Notes: generated by a model not told the origin, from the letters alone. Shown: positions 36,304 through 46,080, counted from the first letter of the stretch. The stretch: 64,000 bases of DNA from Nocardia terrae (GCF_009760405.1 NZ_WRPP01000003.1:620001-684000), one strand, 5' to 3'. Program-made: numbers and translations.

Positions 36304-36440
36304 GGGCTTTACAAACTCCGCCATTTCGTAACGAAATGTCTGGAATGCCCGGCAGACCGCGAGTCCGGACCGACGGCGCAAAACGAACTTGCGGGGCGTG
36401 CGAATTGACTGCGCGCGTCGCGGACGCTTAACTCCCTGGA

Positions 36441-37067
36441 GTGTCCTCCCGATTGAGCGTCGAAGAACGACGGGCCCACCTTATCGAGGCGGCCATCGGC
36501 CTTGCCGAAAAGAAGGGCGTGGCAGGAGTTACCACGCGCGATGTTGCCCAGGCAGCCGGTGTTTCCCTCGGTGTGGTGCATTACTGTTTCGAAAACAAAG
36601 ATCAGCTGATGACCGAGCTGGTCAAGGCGCTCTCGATGGAATTGCGTGATTCCGTCGACGCCAACGAAGCGGTATGGCAAGACGTCGGAACCGGAAAAGC
36701 AGCGCTTCAACAATTGGTGCGCGCGGGTCTGGAACTCATGTGGCTCAACATCGAAGCCACACCCGAGCGCCAACTACTCACCTACGAAACCACCACTTAC
36801 GCCCTGCGCGAAGGTGAGCAGACCCCCGCGAAACTCGCGATCGCCCGCGAGCAGTACACCTTCAACGACTCCACCGTCGCCGATATCTGCGAGCACGCGC
36901 GCGAAGCCACCGGCACCCAGTGGACCGTTCCGGTCGGCACCCTGTCACGTTTCATCCTCGCCACCATCGACGGCATCGTGCTGCGCTGGCTGGTCGACAA
37001 CGACAGTTCCGCCGTCCGTGAGCAATTAGATGTTCTCGCCACCACCGTGGCCGCCCATTCGGCCTGA
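36441..37067 (+). CDS. TetR family transcriptional regulator
   Basis: A 208-residue regulator from GTG 36441. The N-terminal helix-turn-helix is at about 10-52: RRAHLIEAAIGLAEKKGVAG, then VTTRDVAQAAGVSLGVVHYC. The C-terminal ligand domain is all-helical (WLNIEATPERQLLTYETTT and a later FILATIDGIVLRWLVDN). The ligand is unknown; the 137-base gap upstream probably carries its own operator. Confidence 0.9.
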   Translation: MSSRLSVEERRAHLIEAAIGLAEKKGVAGVTTRDVAQAAGVSLGVVHYCFENKDQLMTELVKALSMELRDSVDANEAVWQDVGTGKAALQQLVRAGLELMWLNIEATPERQLLTYETTTYALREGEQTPAKLAIAREQYTFNDSTVADICEHAREATGTQWTVPVGTLSRFILATIDGIVLRWLVDNDSSAVREQLDVLATTVAAHSA

Positions 37068-37085
37068 CCCGGGCCCCACTCAGCA

Positions 37086-37116
37086 CCGGCGCGGGCAGCT
37101 GATCAGCCCGCGCCGG
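37086..37116. terminator. Bidirectional hairpin between TetR and ATPase genes
   Basis: An 11-bp perfect stem (37086-37096 with 37106-37116, CCGGCGCGGGC arm) with a 9-nt loop lies between convergent stops. No T-tract on the plus strand. Confidence 0.7.
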
Positions 37117-37138
37117 ACCTATTTCCCGGCGCGAATCC

Positions 37139-40100
37139 TCAACGACGCGAGAAGTTCTGCGGCTGCGCCTGCACGTGCGTGACATCGCCCTCGCGCCACC
37201 ACGCCACCGCCACGGTCGCCTCGTACGCCCCCGACAACCGCACCCGCAGCTCGTCGTGGACCACCAATCCGCCTGTGGGCGTGGTGAAATCGAACTGCAT
37301 GCGCAGCAGGACGCCCAATGGTTCGGCGGCCCAGGTGGTTTCGCGGCCGGTGCTCACCACCTCGGCCTGGACGGCCTCCGAGGCCAGCGGCAGATCCAGC
37401 AGCGTGGCAAGCGATTTCGCGGTCGCGATGTCACCGACGACGAGCCGGTCCACCGGCAGCGCCGGGCCCAGCCAGGAACGATCCAGGACCAGCGCGTCGG
37501 CGGCCGGGATCACCTCGCCGGAGAGGGCGCGCACCTCGCCCGGGAGCACCACCTCCTCGGTGTCCAGACGTCCCGACTCCAGCGCCTCGGCGAGCAGCTG
37601 GTAGGTCTGTGAAATCGACTCGGGGGCGGGCCTTCTCGCCGGATCGGCCAGCGCGTCGAGGAGCTCTTCGGCCAGGGCTGTGGTCAGCACCTCCGGGTCG
37701 GCGAGCAGGCCGCGCAGCACCTTCAGATCATTGGCGTCGAAGCCGGGCAGCTGCGGGAGCAGGCCCGCGAACAGGGTGTCGTCCGGGTGCCGCATGAGCC
37801 CCAGCGGGATGCCGTCGATATGGGCGTGCTGCCCCAGCCACCAGGCGGTGTAGCCGTCGCGGTCGGCGAGCAGCGGGCGGGTGGCCGGGTCGGACAGCAA
37901 CAGCCGCAGCGCCTCCGGCCATTCGGCGTCGTCGACCAGATCCAGATCGCGCACGGCGACGAGCTCGGCGGGATCCTCGGCGAGGCCCTCCCACCAGGTC
38001 TCCTCGTCGTCGAGGTGATGGTCGGGGCCGGTCGGATCCGACTCGGTCACCAGGGTGAAGCCCCAGCCGACGCCGATGGCGCGCAAGGCTTCCGCGCCGT
38101 AGCGCTCCAGCACCTCGGCGTCCACCGTCGAAAACGGCGAGTCCGCCACCAGCACCCGGCCCAGCGGCGCGTCGGGCAGCAGCAGTTCGTCGGCGGGCAT
38201 CGATTCGCCGTCCGCATCCGGCAATTCGAGCAACCCCAGCCAGGACGGCAGCACCCCGGGCGCGGCCAGGGTGTGCGCGGCCAGGCCCAGCACGGCGTCC
38301 ACGGTGTCCGGGTCGCTCGGATCGTCCTCCAGGATCGCCTGCAGCGCGGGATCGTTCAGCAGGTCCTCCGGCGTGGCGGCCCGCGCCCCCAGCCGCCCCA
38401 GCAGCTCGTGCGCCGCCTCCGGATGCACCAGCCGCGCCCAGTGCACCGGGATCGCCGACTCCATCCGGTCATCCAGCACCACGGTGCGCGGACCGGTCAC
38501 CAGCCGCCCATCGGTCAGCGGCACGGCCAGCGCGCCCAGCTCCTCCACCGACAGCGGATCACCGGCGAAGAATTCCAGCGCGTCGTAGAACGAATACCAC
38601 CACTGCGGTTCGCGTTCCAGGCTGCTCGACAACTCCGCGATCCGCGCCAACCCGATGCGATGCACATCCAGCACGGCCAGCGCGTCGGCGAGGTGCCGCC
38701 CCGACAACTCCGGAATCACCAACGGCCCCACCATATCCGCCAGCAACTCGGCCAATTCGACCGTCACACCGGTGAATACGCTCGCCCGTCGCGGCGCGGC
38801 CACCGCCCCGCCGTACGAATCGATACTCGCCCCGGCGCTTTCGGCGGTCGCCGGTTCATCCACAACCATCCCCAGGGTGGTTGTGCCCGCCTCGGGCACA
38901 CCCGGGCGGTCCGCGCTCACGCCGAATTCGTCCAGGGTGTCGAACCCCGCGATATCCAAGGCTTCCCCCGGCTCGCCGGGCTCAACGAAGTCCCCGGTCC
39001 CCGCCGCGACCACATCGTGCGGCCCGATCGCGTCGTGGGGTTCGACCGCGCCGTAGGGCAATTCATCCTGCGGCGGCAGCTCCCACAGCGGCAGCGTCTC
39101 GTGCTCTGCGGCCCGCACCACACGGCCCTTCCCGCCCGCCCCGGCAACATCCCGGCCCCTGGCAGGTACCGAACCGCCGACGGCGTCGACGTCACCCGGC
39201 AGCCCGACCGCGCCGGCGGCTTCGGACGGCGCACCGCCTTCCGCAGCCGCGGGTGGAACCTGCCCGGCATGGAGTGCTTCCGATGCCGCAGAGGGCACGT
39301 CCCGGACTGCCGCATCGCCGGGCACAACCCCGCGCCGAACGTCGCTGTCGGCCGGCGCGGCCGCATCCGGGACGTCGTCGGCAGCCGGTGCGGCGAAGTT
39401 CGCAGCGCCGAGCGTGGTGTCGGTGTCGACCGCTGCGGCCGAGCCCGCGGGCGCGGCGTCGAAATCCGCTGGTATGGGTGTGGCTTCGTGCGAGGCCGGG
39501 CGGACGGCCAGAACCGGGAGCCATTCGTGGTCGCGGAGTTCGGCGATCAGGGCCTCGCGGAGCAGCCCGTCGGCCTCGCTGCGCGCGAAGCCGGGGGTGG
39601 GGACCAGGACCAGGCGGTCACGGGGCGGGAGGGCGCGCGCGAAATCGGCGTAGCCGGCGGCCAGGTCGGTGAGGCGGGCGCCGGGCAGCAGGCGGCGGCG
39701 GTCCGGCTGCATCGGGATGTCGGCGATGAGCAGGGCCGGGATGGACAGTTCCTCGTCGGAGCGGGTGGGGGCGCGCAGCACGTCCGGATGGGTGGCGACC
39801 GGGCGGCCGTCGCGCACCGGCAGCAGCCAGCGGGCCCGCTCGGTGCGGTACTGCCACCACACCCGCTCGTCGGAATTCGGGCCGGTGACACGCAGTTCCG
39901 TCAGGCCGTGATCGAGTTCCCGCGAGGCGCCGGTGATCTCGTCGTCGCCGATCCGAATACTGTGCAGCGCGGGCAGTTCCAGCAGCAGCTCAGCGGCCTC
40001 GGCCCGCATTTCCGCGAGCAGGGCGACGGTGTCCACGTCCTCGCGCAGCCGCAGCACCACCTCGGTGTCGAAGCCGGCGGCGGGCCGCTCCTCGAGCGCC

Positions 40101-40609
40101 CAGGCCAGCCGCAGCGCCGGCGGCTCGAAACCGCCCTGGGTCTCGGGGATCTCGATGCCCTGTGCGCCCAACAGCGCCCGGGTCTCGGCGCGCGAGAACC
40201 GCACCGACCCGCCACTCGAACGCAACTCGACCTCATCCGAGACCGTCAGCACCGCGGTGAACCCGACGCCGAACTTCCCGACGCTCGCGCCCTCCGCCTT
40301 CCCCGAGGCCCGCAGCGCCGTCAGCGCGTGCACGCCCGAAACATCCAGTGCCGCGCCGCTGTTGGCGACGTGCAGGGTCCGGCCGTCCAGCCACACCGCG
40401 ACGCGTCCGGCCACCCCGGCCTTCGTCGCGGCGTCGGCGGCATTCTGGGCCAGCTCGGTCAGCAGCCGATCCCGGTAGCCCGCGCGCACCAGGTCCGCCT
40501 CGGTGGCGGCGTCCTCGCGCAGCCGGGTGGGCGATCCGCGCCAGGCCGCCAGCACCCCGGCCCGCAGCTCCTCGGTCCCGAACGGATCCCCCAGGTCGGT
40601 CGCGATCAC
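37139..40609 (-). CDS. Giant GHKL ATPase, sacsin/Hsp90-like N-terminus
   Basis: A 1156-residue protein. The N-terminal GHKL ATPase domain is at about 40-180: ELAQNAADA is the N-box with the catalytic Glu and Asn, and GKFGVGFTAVLTVSDEVELRSSGG is the lid region. This is the layout of sacsin N-terminal ATPase-like proteins of actinobacteria. Residues about 376-610 are an A/D/P/G-rich low-complexity stretch. The folded C-terminal half carries many D, E, L, P and A residues, ending in HVQAQPQNFSRR. No membrane helix. A chaperone or conformational-switch role is inferred from the ATPase family only. Confidence 0.75.
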   Translation of the reverse strand: MIATDLGDPFGTEELRAGVLAAWRGSPTRLREDAATEADLVRAGYRDRLLTELAQNAADAATKAGVAGRVAVWLDGRTLHVANSGAALDVSGVHALTALRASGKAEGASVGKFGVGFTAVLTVSDEVELRSSGGSVRFSRAETRALLGAQGIEIPETQGGFEPPALRLAWALEERPAAGFDTEVVLRLREDVDTVALLAEMRAEAAELLLELPALHSIRIGDDEITGASRELDHGLTELRVTGPNSDERVWWQYRTERARWLLPVRDGRPVATHPDVLRAPTRSDEELSIPALLIADIPMQPDRRRLLPGARLTDLAAGYADFARALPPRDRLVLVPTPGFARSEADGLLREALIAELRDHEWLPVLAVRPASHEATPIPADFDAAPAGSAAAVDTDTTLGAANFAAPAADDVPDAAAPADSDVRRGVVPGDAAVRDVPSAASEALHAGQVPPAAAEGGAPSEAAGAVGLPGDVDAVGGSVPARGRDVAGAGGKGRVVRAAEHETLPLWELPPQDELPYGAVEPHDAIGPHDVVAAGTGDFVEPGEPGEALDIAGFDTLDEFGVSADRPGVPEAGTTTLGMVVDEPATAESAGASIDSYGGAVAAPRRASVFTGVTVELAELLADMVGPLVIPELSGRHLADALAVLDVHRIGLARIAELSSSLEREPQWWYSFYDALEFFAGDPLSVEELGALAVPLTDGRLVTGPRTVVLDDRMESAIPVHWARLVHPEAAHELLGRLGARAATPEDLLNDPALQAILEDDPSDPDTVDAVLGLAAHTLAAPGVLPSWLGLLELPDADGESMPADELLLPDAPLGRVLVADSPFSTVDAEVLERYGAEALRAIGVGWGFTLVTESDPTGPDHHLDDEETWWEGLAEDPAELVAVRDLDLVDDAEWPEALRLLLSDPATRPLLADRDGYTAWWLGQHAHIDGIPLGLMRHPDDTLFAGLLPQLPGFDANDLKVLRGLLADPEVLTTALAEELLDALADPARRPAPESISQTYQLLAEALESGRLDTEEVVLPGEVRALSGEVIPAADALVLDRSWLGPALPVDRLVVGDIATAKSLATLLDLPLASEAVQAEVVSTGRETTWAAEPLGVLLRMQFDFTTPTGGLVVHDELRVRLSGAYEATVAVAWWREGDVTHVQAQPQNFSRR

Positions 40610-40772
40610 GCGCTATACCCCTTCCGCACCACGGTTTGTCGCCGCCACAACGGTTTTCTGGCAGGCCAAAGCCAACCATCCGGTCATTTCACAGAATTCC
40701 GACACATTCCGACCGGCGATCGGGCCCACTGCCCGACCTCCGCGGCGCTGCGGGAGGTTACGCGGTCGCGTC

Positions 40773-41768
40773 TCAGCGCGACTCCGCAGCCCCCGAATCG
40801 GGTTCCACCCGTACCGCGTTGACCGCCCAGGCATCGTCGTACACCGCATCCGGATCGGCCACCTCGAACAACCCGACCGGGCCCTCGTCCTCGGCGGGCC
40901 CGGATTCCACGGAGGTCTCGGGTGCCGCGCTCGGCGCGACCTCGATCGCATCGCCCCCGGATTCGGAGGTTTCGCCCGGGTCAGCGGATTCCGGTTCGGC
41001 CGCAGGGGTTTCCGGCCGCAGCTCGGCCGCCGGAATCAGCTCCACCGCGGCATCGTCGTACGCCTCGTACAGCGGCGAGCCGTTGCCGCTGGGCAACACC
41101 ACGTCGGAGTGCGCGCCACAGCCGTAGGCGACGTGCACGACATGCCCGTCGGCCCCCATCGCATTGGCGCAGACGCCGAAGCCGGCGCGCAGCGCACCGG
41201 CCAGCGGGACGTAGAAGCCGCACAGGCCGCAGGTGGACGGTGCCGCCCGGGCCATGTCGGTATCGGGACCGTATTCGGAGAACCAGCGATCGGAGGCTTC
41301 CTCGCGGCCCTCGCGCGAGAGCACCTGGGAGCGGCCGAGACCGATCTCGAGGGCCACCTCGTCGATGGCCGGGTCACCGCTGGCGACATAGCCGGGCACC
41401 AGGCGCAGGTCGCCGACCGGCGGGGCCAGCAGATCGCCGGGCGCGAGATCGCCGGGCCGGATGCGCTGATCCCACGGAATGAAATCGGGAGCGACCAGGG
41501 CGTCGGGCCCGGGCAGCAGCGCCGACTCGCTCACCGTCGCGACCGTGGCCTCCGGCGGAGCCGCCACCACGACCGCCCACTGCCAGCCGCGATAGCCGGG
41601 CAGGGTGGCCTCGAAGTGGTGGGTGGCCGAGGATTCGTCCTCGGCGGTCACGCCCAGATGGACGCCGACCCCGACCGGCTCCAGATCCAGGAGCGCACGG
41701 CGAGCCAGCTCGACCGCCTCCGCCAGGATCGGCCGTACATCGGGCTCCGAAACTCCAACCGCGCTCAC
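40773..41768 (-). CDS. DUF3027 family protein
   Basis: A 331-residue protein from GTG 41768. The N-terminal 230 residues are conserved (GVGVHLGVTAEDESSATHHF, PGYRGWQWAVVVAAPP, STCGLCGFYVPLAGALRAGF, CANAMGADGHVVHVAYGCGAHSDV). Four cysteines in CGLCGFYVP and later CAN/YGCG suggest a metal or disulphide site. The last 90 residues are an acidic, disordered tail. DUF3027 is found across actinobacteria; function unknown. It is in the same direction as the downstream ATPase gene, 163 bases away. Confidence 0.85.
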   Translation of the reverse strand: MSAVGVSEPDVRPILAEAVELARRALLDLEPVGVGVHLGVTAEDESSATHHFEATLPGYRGWQWAVVVAAPPEATVATVSESALLPGPDALVAPDFIPWDQRIRPGDLAPGDLLAPPVGDLRLVPGYVASGDPAIDEVALEIGLGRSQVLSREGREEASDRWFSEYGPDTDMARAAPSTCGLCGFYVPLAGALRAGFGVCANAMGADGHVVHVAYGCGAHSDVVLPSGNGSPLYEAYDDAAVELIPAAELRPETPAAEPESADPGETSESGGDAIEVAPSAAPETSVESGPAEDEGPVGLFEVADPDAVYDDAWAVNAVRVEPDSGAAESR

Positions 41769-41785
41769 GGTCTACATTTTGCCGC

Positions 41786-42580
41786 ATGGAGCGCAAACGC
41801 CGTGCACCGGTGGTGGCCGCCATGATCGCGCTGTGCGCCGCCATGGCCCTGGCCGCGACCATCAGCGGCTGCACCAGCAGCGACAACACGCCGAAGATGC
41901 GCGTGGAAGTGATCACTACGCTGCCGCACGATCCGGGCGCGTTCACCGAGGGCTTAGAAATAGACGGGTCTGTTTTATATGAGGGCACCGGACTCTCGGG
42001 CCACTCGGCGGTCCGCGCCACCGACTTCGCCACCGGCGCCGAACTCGCCCGCGCCGACCTGCCCGCACCCCTGTTCGGCGAGGGCATCACCCGCGCCGGC
42101 GACCTGCTCTGGCAGCTCACCTATAAAGACGGCATCGCCATCGCGCGAGACCCGGCCACCCTCACCGAGATCCGCCGCACCCACTACGACGGTGAGGGCT
42201 GGGGCCTGTGCACCCGCGGCAACCGCCTGGTCATGAGCAACGGCAGCGCGAGTCTCACCTTCCGCGATCCGCAGACCTTCGCGATCACCGGCACGGTCGC
42301 GCTCACCAGCCACCGCGACGCCCGACTCAACGAACTCGATTGCGCACCGGACGGTTCGGTCTACGCCAATGTCTGGCCCACCGACACCATCCTGCGCATC
42401 AACCCCGATACCGGGGCGGTGCTGGCCCGCATCGACGCCTCGGGTCTGCTCTCCGGCCACGACCGCACCCCCGACACCGATGTCCTCAACGGCATCGCCG
42501 ACATCCCCGGCACCGACACCTTTCTGCTCACCGGCAAAAAGTGGCCGAAGTCCTACGAAGTCCGCTTCGTACCGGCCTGA
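41786..42580 (+). CDS. Glutaminyl-peptide cyclotransferase, lipoprotein
   Basis: A 264-residue exported enzyme of the beta-propeller bacterial/plant glutaminyl cyclase type. The signal peptide is hydrophobic with lipobox ISGC (Cys about 29). Blade motifs are FTEGLEIDGSVLYEGTGLSG, GEGWGLCTRGNRLVMSNGS, LNELDCAPDGSVYANVWPTD and VLNGIADIPGTDTFLLTGKKWP. It converts N-terminal Gln to pyroglutamate on secreted peptides. The start at 41786 is only 17 bases from the divergent DUF3027 start. Confidence 0.9.
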   Translation: MERKRRAPVVAAMIALCAAMALAATISGCTSSDNTPKMRVEVITTLPHDPGAFTEGLEIDGSVLYEGTGLSGHSAVRATDFATGAELARADLPAPLFGEGITRAGDLLWQLTYKDGIAIARDPATLTEIRRTHYDGEGWGLCTRGNRLVMSNGSASLTFRDPQTFAITGTVALTSHRDARLNELDCAPDGSVYANVWPTDTILRINPDTGAVLARIDASGLLSGHDRTPDTDVLNGIADIPGTDTFLLTGKKWPKSYEVRFVPA

Positions 42581-42673
42581 CCACCCGTCGCGACCAGCGC
42601 TCGGCCGAACTTGTGGCGGCCCACACCGGCGGTAGTGCAGCCGCCGGCCTGCGGCACTGCAAGAATTGGTGGC

Positions 42674-44887
42674 GTGACTCCTCCCCGTGACCCCGGTGCC
42701 GACCCAGGTCGCTGGGGCGACGAGGACTCTCCCATGATCGAACGGCACCCGGGGTACGACCGCTATCCACCCGCCAACCGCGCGGGCCGCCGGCCCGTCC
42801 CACCGCGCGACGAGCCCGAAGTGCCGGAATTCCTCACCCGCCGCACGCCCCCGGGCCGCGACGAGCCGCCACCGGACCCGCGCGGCAATCCCCCGCGCGC
42901 CGCCGGCGGCGAACCACCGCGCGAACCGGAGGGCCGGACCTCGCGGTGGGCGCGCCGCCGCCACGAGAAGTCCGAGGCGCGGCGCGAGCACGACGCCCGG
43001 GGCGGCGACGAGGTCCGGGGCCGCGACGCGCCACAGGCCAACCCGCCGACGCGGCCCTACCGCACCGGCTCCACCGAGGACGGTTCGAGCGAACCGCGAG
43101 AATGGCAGCAGCCGCACGACTTCGGCACCCGACGGCGGGTGCGCTACGACCCGGAGTCCGGCCACGAGTCCAAGCACTCGCACGGGGACGAACCCGCACC
43201 CCGCCGCGCCCCGGAGCGGACCCTCCCCTACGACACCGAGCGAACCCGCCCCTACGAGTCCGGCACCCCGCCGTTCGGCCCGGCGCCGCAGTCGGCACGG
43301 GACGCGGACCGAACCCGTTCGTACGACGCGGAATCGACGCGGCCCGACGCCACCCGCCCCGCCCACGATCCAGCGGCGCACCCGGAATCGACTCAGCCGC
43401 AGCCTTTCGCGCAGCAGCCGGAGACCCACGACACCGGCGGCGTCCACAAGCCGCCGCGCAAGCTGACCGTCACCCGCGTCGCGGCCCGCCGCAGTATCGA
43501 GCTGACGCAGAGTGGTTTCGCGACCTTCCAGCGCGCGGCCAAGGCCGACGGCGCGGAGGAGTCCGGTCTCACCGCGCTCGTCTACGCCACCATGGCGAAC
43601 TTCGCCACCGACGCGGCGATCGCGGTGGCGCTGGCCAACACCTTGTTCTTCGCCAGCGCGACAGCGGAATCGGTCACCAAGGTCGCGCTGTACCTGGTGA
43701 TCACGATCGCCCCGTTCGCGGTGATCGCACCGGTCATCGGTCCCATGCTGGACCGCCTGCAGCACGGCCGCCGGATCGCCCTGGCCGGATCGTTCGCGAT
43801 CCGGGTGCTGGTGGCCGGCCTGCTGATCTTCAATATCGACAACTGGGCGCTGTATCCGCTGGCGCTGTGCATGATGGTGCTCAGCAAGTCCTTCTCGGTG
43901 CTGAAGTCCGCGGTCACCCCGCGCGTGCTGCCACCGGGAATCGACCTGGTGCGCACCAATTCCCGGCTCACCGTCTTCGGACTGGTCGGCGGCACGCTGT
44001 GCGCAGGCGGCGTGGCCGCGCTCATCGCCAAGGTGACCGGCTCGACCGGCGCGCTGCTGTTCGCCGCCGCGCTCGCCGCCGCCGGCGCGTTCCTGAGCCT
44101 GCGCATCCCGTCCTGGGTGGAGAACACCGAGGGCGAGGTGCCCGCCACTCTCGGCTACCACGGCGACGACGCCCGCACCGAGATCCTGGACCCGAGCCGG
44201 GCCGATCAGGTCGCACCCACCAAACGCCGTCAGCCGCTGGGTCGTTCGGTGGTGACGGGACTATGGGGCAACAGCACGGTCCGCGTGCTGACCGGATTCC
44301 TCACCTTCTACGCGGCCTTCGTCGTCAAGACCACCGAGCATCGCGGCGTGCAGCAGATCGCCATGCTGGCCGTGGTCGGCGTGGCCGCCGCGGTCGGCAA
44401 CTTCGCCGGCAACGCGACGGGCGCCCGCATGAAACTCGGCCGCCCCCAATTGATCGTGCTGGTCTGCACCGTCGCCTGTGTCGGCATCGCGATCGCGGCG
44501 GCGGTCCTGGACAGCCTGATGGGCGCGGCGCTGGCCACCCTGGTCGCGTCCGGTGCCAGCGCGCTGGCCAAGGTGTCGCTCGACGCCGCCATCCAGGACG
44601 ATCTCCCACCCGAATCGGTGGCCTCCGGCTTCGGCCGCTCCGAGACCGTGCTGCAGCTCGCCTGGGTGCTGGGCGGCGCGCTCGGCGTGCTGCTGCCGAC
44701 CCTGTGGATGCCGACCATGTGGTGGAAGGGGTTCGCCGTGGTCTCGGTGGTCATGGCGCTCGGCTTGATCCAAACCGTGGTCAGCTACCGTGGTCATTCG
44801 CTACTGCCCGGTTTGGGCGGTAACCGCCCGCAGCACGCCAAGCAGGAAGTCCCCGGTGCGCACCACGCGGGGGAACCCACCCCATGA
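42674..44887 (+). CDS. MFS transporter with long disordered N-terminus
   Basis: About 737 residues from GTG 42674 (ATG 42734 also possible). Residues 1-255 are a Pro/Arg/Asp/Glu-rich cytoplasmic region. About twelve membrane helices follow, opening at ALVYATMANFATDAAIAVAL and including TRVLPPGIDLVRTNSRLTVFG and VVKTTEHRGVQQIAML. It resembles M. tuberculosis Rv0876c. The disordered extension is much longer than usual for MFS proteins and may be a regulatory or docking tail. It is followed 16 bases later by the DUF2771 gene. Confidence 0.83.
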   Translation: MTPPRDPGADPGRWGDEDSPMIERHPGYDRYPPANRAGRRPVPPRDEPEVPEFLTRRTPPGRDEPPPDPRGNPPRAAGGEPPREPEGRTSRWARRRHEKSEARREHDARGGDEVRGRDAPQANPPTRPYRTGSTEDGSSEPREWQQPHDFGTRRRVRYDPESGHESKHSHGDEPAPRRAPERTLPYDTERTRPYESGTPPFGPAPQSARDADRTRSYDAESTRPDATRPAHDPAAHPESTQPQPFAQQPETHDTGGVHKPPRKLTVTRVAARRSIELTQSGFATFQRAAKADGAEESGLTALVYATMANFATDAAIAVALANTLFFASATAESVTKVALYLVITIAPFAVIAPVIGPMLDRLQHGRRIALAGSFAIRVLVAGLLIFNIDNWALYPLALCMMVLSKSFSVLKSAVTPRVLPPGIDLVRTNSRLTVFGLVGGTLCAGGVAALIAKVTGSTGALLFAAALAAAGAFLSLRIPSWVENTEGEVPATLGYHGDDARTEILDPSRADQVAPTKRRQPLGRSVVTGLWGNSTVRVLTGFLTFYAAFVVKTTEHRGVQQIAMLAVVGVAAAVGNFAGNATGARMKLGRPQLIVLVCTVACVGIAIAAAVLDSLMGAALATLVASGASALAKVSLDAAIQDDLPPESVASGFGRSETVLQLAWVLGGALGVLLPTLWMPTMWWKGFAVVSVVMALGLIQTVVSYRGHSLLPGLGGNRPQHAKQEVPGAHHAGEPTP

Positions 44888-44903
44888 CGGACAGGACATC
44901 CCG

Positions 44904-45536
44904 GTGAGCCAACCCAGAACCCGCACGATCGTCGCCTTCGCCGGAGCGGCGCTGCTGGTTTTCGTGGCGGCGGTGGCCGCCGTGGTCACGATCGCGGTGC
45001 ACCGGGCCGCCGAGCCGCAGGCTCGGATCACGGCCTACGCCAACGGCAAATCGATCACGGTCGCCCCGTACGTGGACTGCAATGTGCGCATGCAGGACTG
45101 CAAGACCCTGCCCGCCGACAGTGACGTGCCGCTGCCCCCGGGCCTGAACTGCGCGGCCGGCGGGGACGGCTGCCATACCGGCAAATCCGCCGAGCTGGCG
45201 GTGAAACCTGGCCTCCCGCTGCAGTTGTCGCTGCCCAAGGAGATCTCGGACGGGCCGTGGCTGGGGCAGACCGTCTACCAGGCGCCCAATGGCAAGGTCC
45301 TGCAGAAGCCCATCGAGCACGACGACTACACCAAAGGCACGACCGCGCTGACGGTCCCGTCCGTGCTGTACCTGACCGCCGACGGGAAGCTGGCCGAGAA
45401 GAAGCCGGCCGCGCCGTCGGTGACGTTGATGCTCGTCGGCACCGAGATCGCCCTGCCGATCCTGATCCGCGACCAGACGACCGGCGAGGAGGGCTACCTC
45501 CCGCACGCCGCCTGGTCCATCAGCACCGCCGCCTAG
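44904..45536 (+). CDS. DUF2771 family membrane-anchored protein
   Basis: A 210-residue protein from GTG 44904 with an N-terminal membrane anchor (TIVAFAGAALLVFVAAVAAVV) and an exported domain. The domain has ITAYANGKSITVAPYVDCNV, LCVGTEIALPILIRDQT-type strands and cysteines at the VDCNVRMQDC and LNCAAGGDGC segments. It corresponds to Rv0875c, beside the MFS gene as in M. tuberculosis. Likely one operon with the MFS gene. Function unknown. Confidence 0.8.
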   Translation: MSQPRTRTIVAFAGAALLVFVAAVAAVVTIAVHRAAEPQARITAYANGKSITVAPYVDCNVRMQDCKTLPADSDVPLPPGLNCAAGGDGCHTGKSAELAVKPGLPLQLSLPKEISDGPWLGQTVYQAPNGKVLQKPIEHDDYTKGTTALTVPSVLYLTADGKLAEKKPAAPSVTLMLVGTEIALPILIRDQTTGEEGYLPHAAWSISTAA

Positions 45537-45561
45537 ATCCCCCGTCCGCGACCGCATTTCG

Positions 45562-45604
45562 TACGAGAGAACCCCGGTGACCGAGTCACCGGGGTTCTCT
45601 CGTA
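45562..45604. terminator. 19-bp perfect hairpin between convergent genes
   Basis: Stem 45562-45580 pairs with 45586-45604 (arm TACGAGAGAACCCCGGTGA), loop CCGAG. It lies between the DUF2771 and cold-shock genes and can stop both. Confidence 0.8.
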
Positions 45605-45621
45605 GGACGGTGTGGCTCGGC

Positions 45622-46080
45622 CTAGTGGTCGAGCTCGCGCGCCACGCCGCGCACCACTTCGGCGATGCGCTGTGCGGTCTTGCGGTCCGGGTACTTGCCG
45701 CGGCGCAGATCCGGCTGCACCTTGGTCTCCAGCAGCGTGATCATGTCCTCGATGAGGCCGTGCAGCTCGTCCGGCTCCTTGCGGGTGATGGGGCCGTCGT
45801 TGCGGCCGCCGCGGCGGTCTCCGCGTTCGCCGCGGCCACCCCGGTCACCGCGCTCCTCGCGAAGGTTCGGGGTCTCCAGCAGCTTCAGCGAAAGCGCCTG
45901 CGGGCCACGGCGACCCGCGGCCATGCCGAATTCGACCCGCTGTCCGGGCTTGAGCGCCTCCACACCATCGGGCAGCGCCGACGATCGAACATAGACGTCC
46001 TCGCCCTCATCCTGGGAAAGGAAGCCGAAGCCCTTTTCGACGTCGTACCACTTCACCTTGCCGGTCGGCACTGCGCTCAC
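45622..46080 (-). CDS. cspB: Cold-shock domain protein with C-terminal extension
   Basis: A 152-residue protein from GTG 46080. The cold-shock domain is at 1-70, with RNP1-type KGFGFLSQDEGEDVYV and KVKWYDVEKG. A Gly/Arg/Asp-rich linker (about 80-100) is followed by a helical C-terminal segment, DELHGLIEDMITLLETKVQP and AQRIAEVVRGVARELDH. The same extended form occurs as Rv0871 in M. tuberculosis. It binds single-stranded nucleic acid in the cold-shock family. GTG 46071 is an alternative start. Confidence 0.88.
   Translation of the reverse strand: MSAVPTGKVKWYDVEKGFGFLSQDEGEDVYVRSSALPDGVEALKPGQRVEFGMAAGRRGPQALSLKLLETPNLREERGDRGGRGERGDRRGGRNDGPITRKEPDELHGLIEDMITLLETKVQPDLRRGKYPDRKTAQRIAEVVRGVARELDH

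Noticed and set aside
37787..40822. A 1011-residue plus-strand open frame opposite the ATPase gene
   Set aside because: Arg/Gln/His/Gly-rich with no domain, antisense to a frame with GHKL motifs. Long open shadows are common in such GC content.
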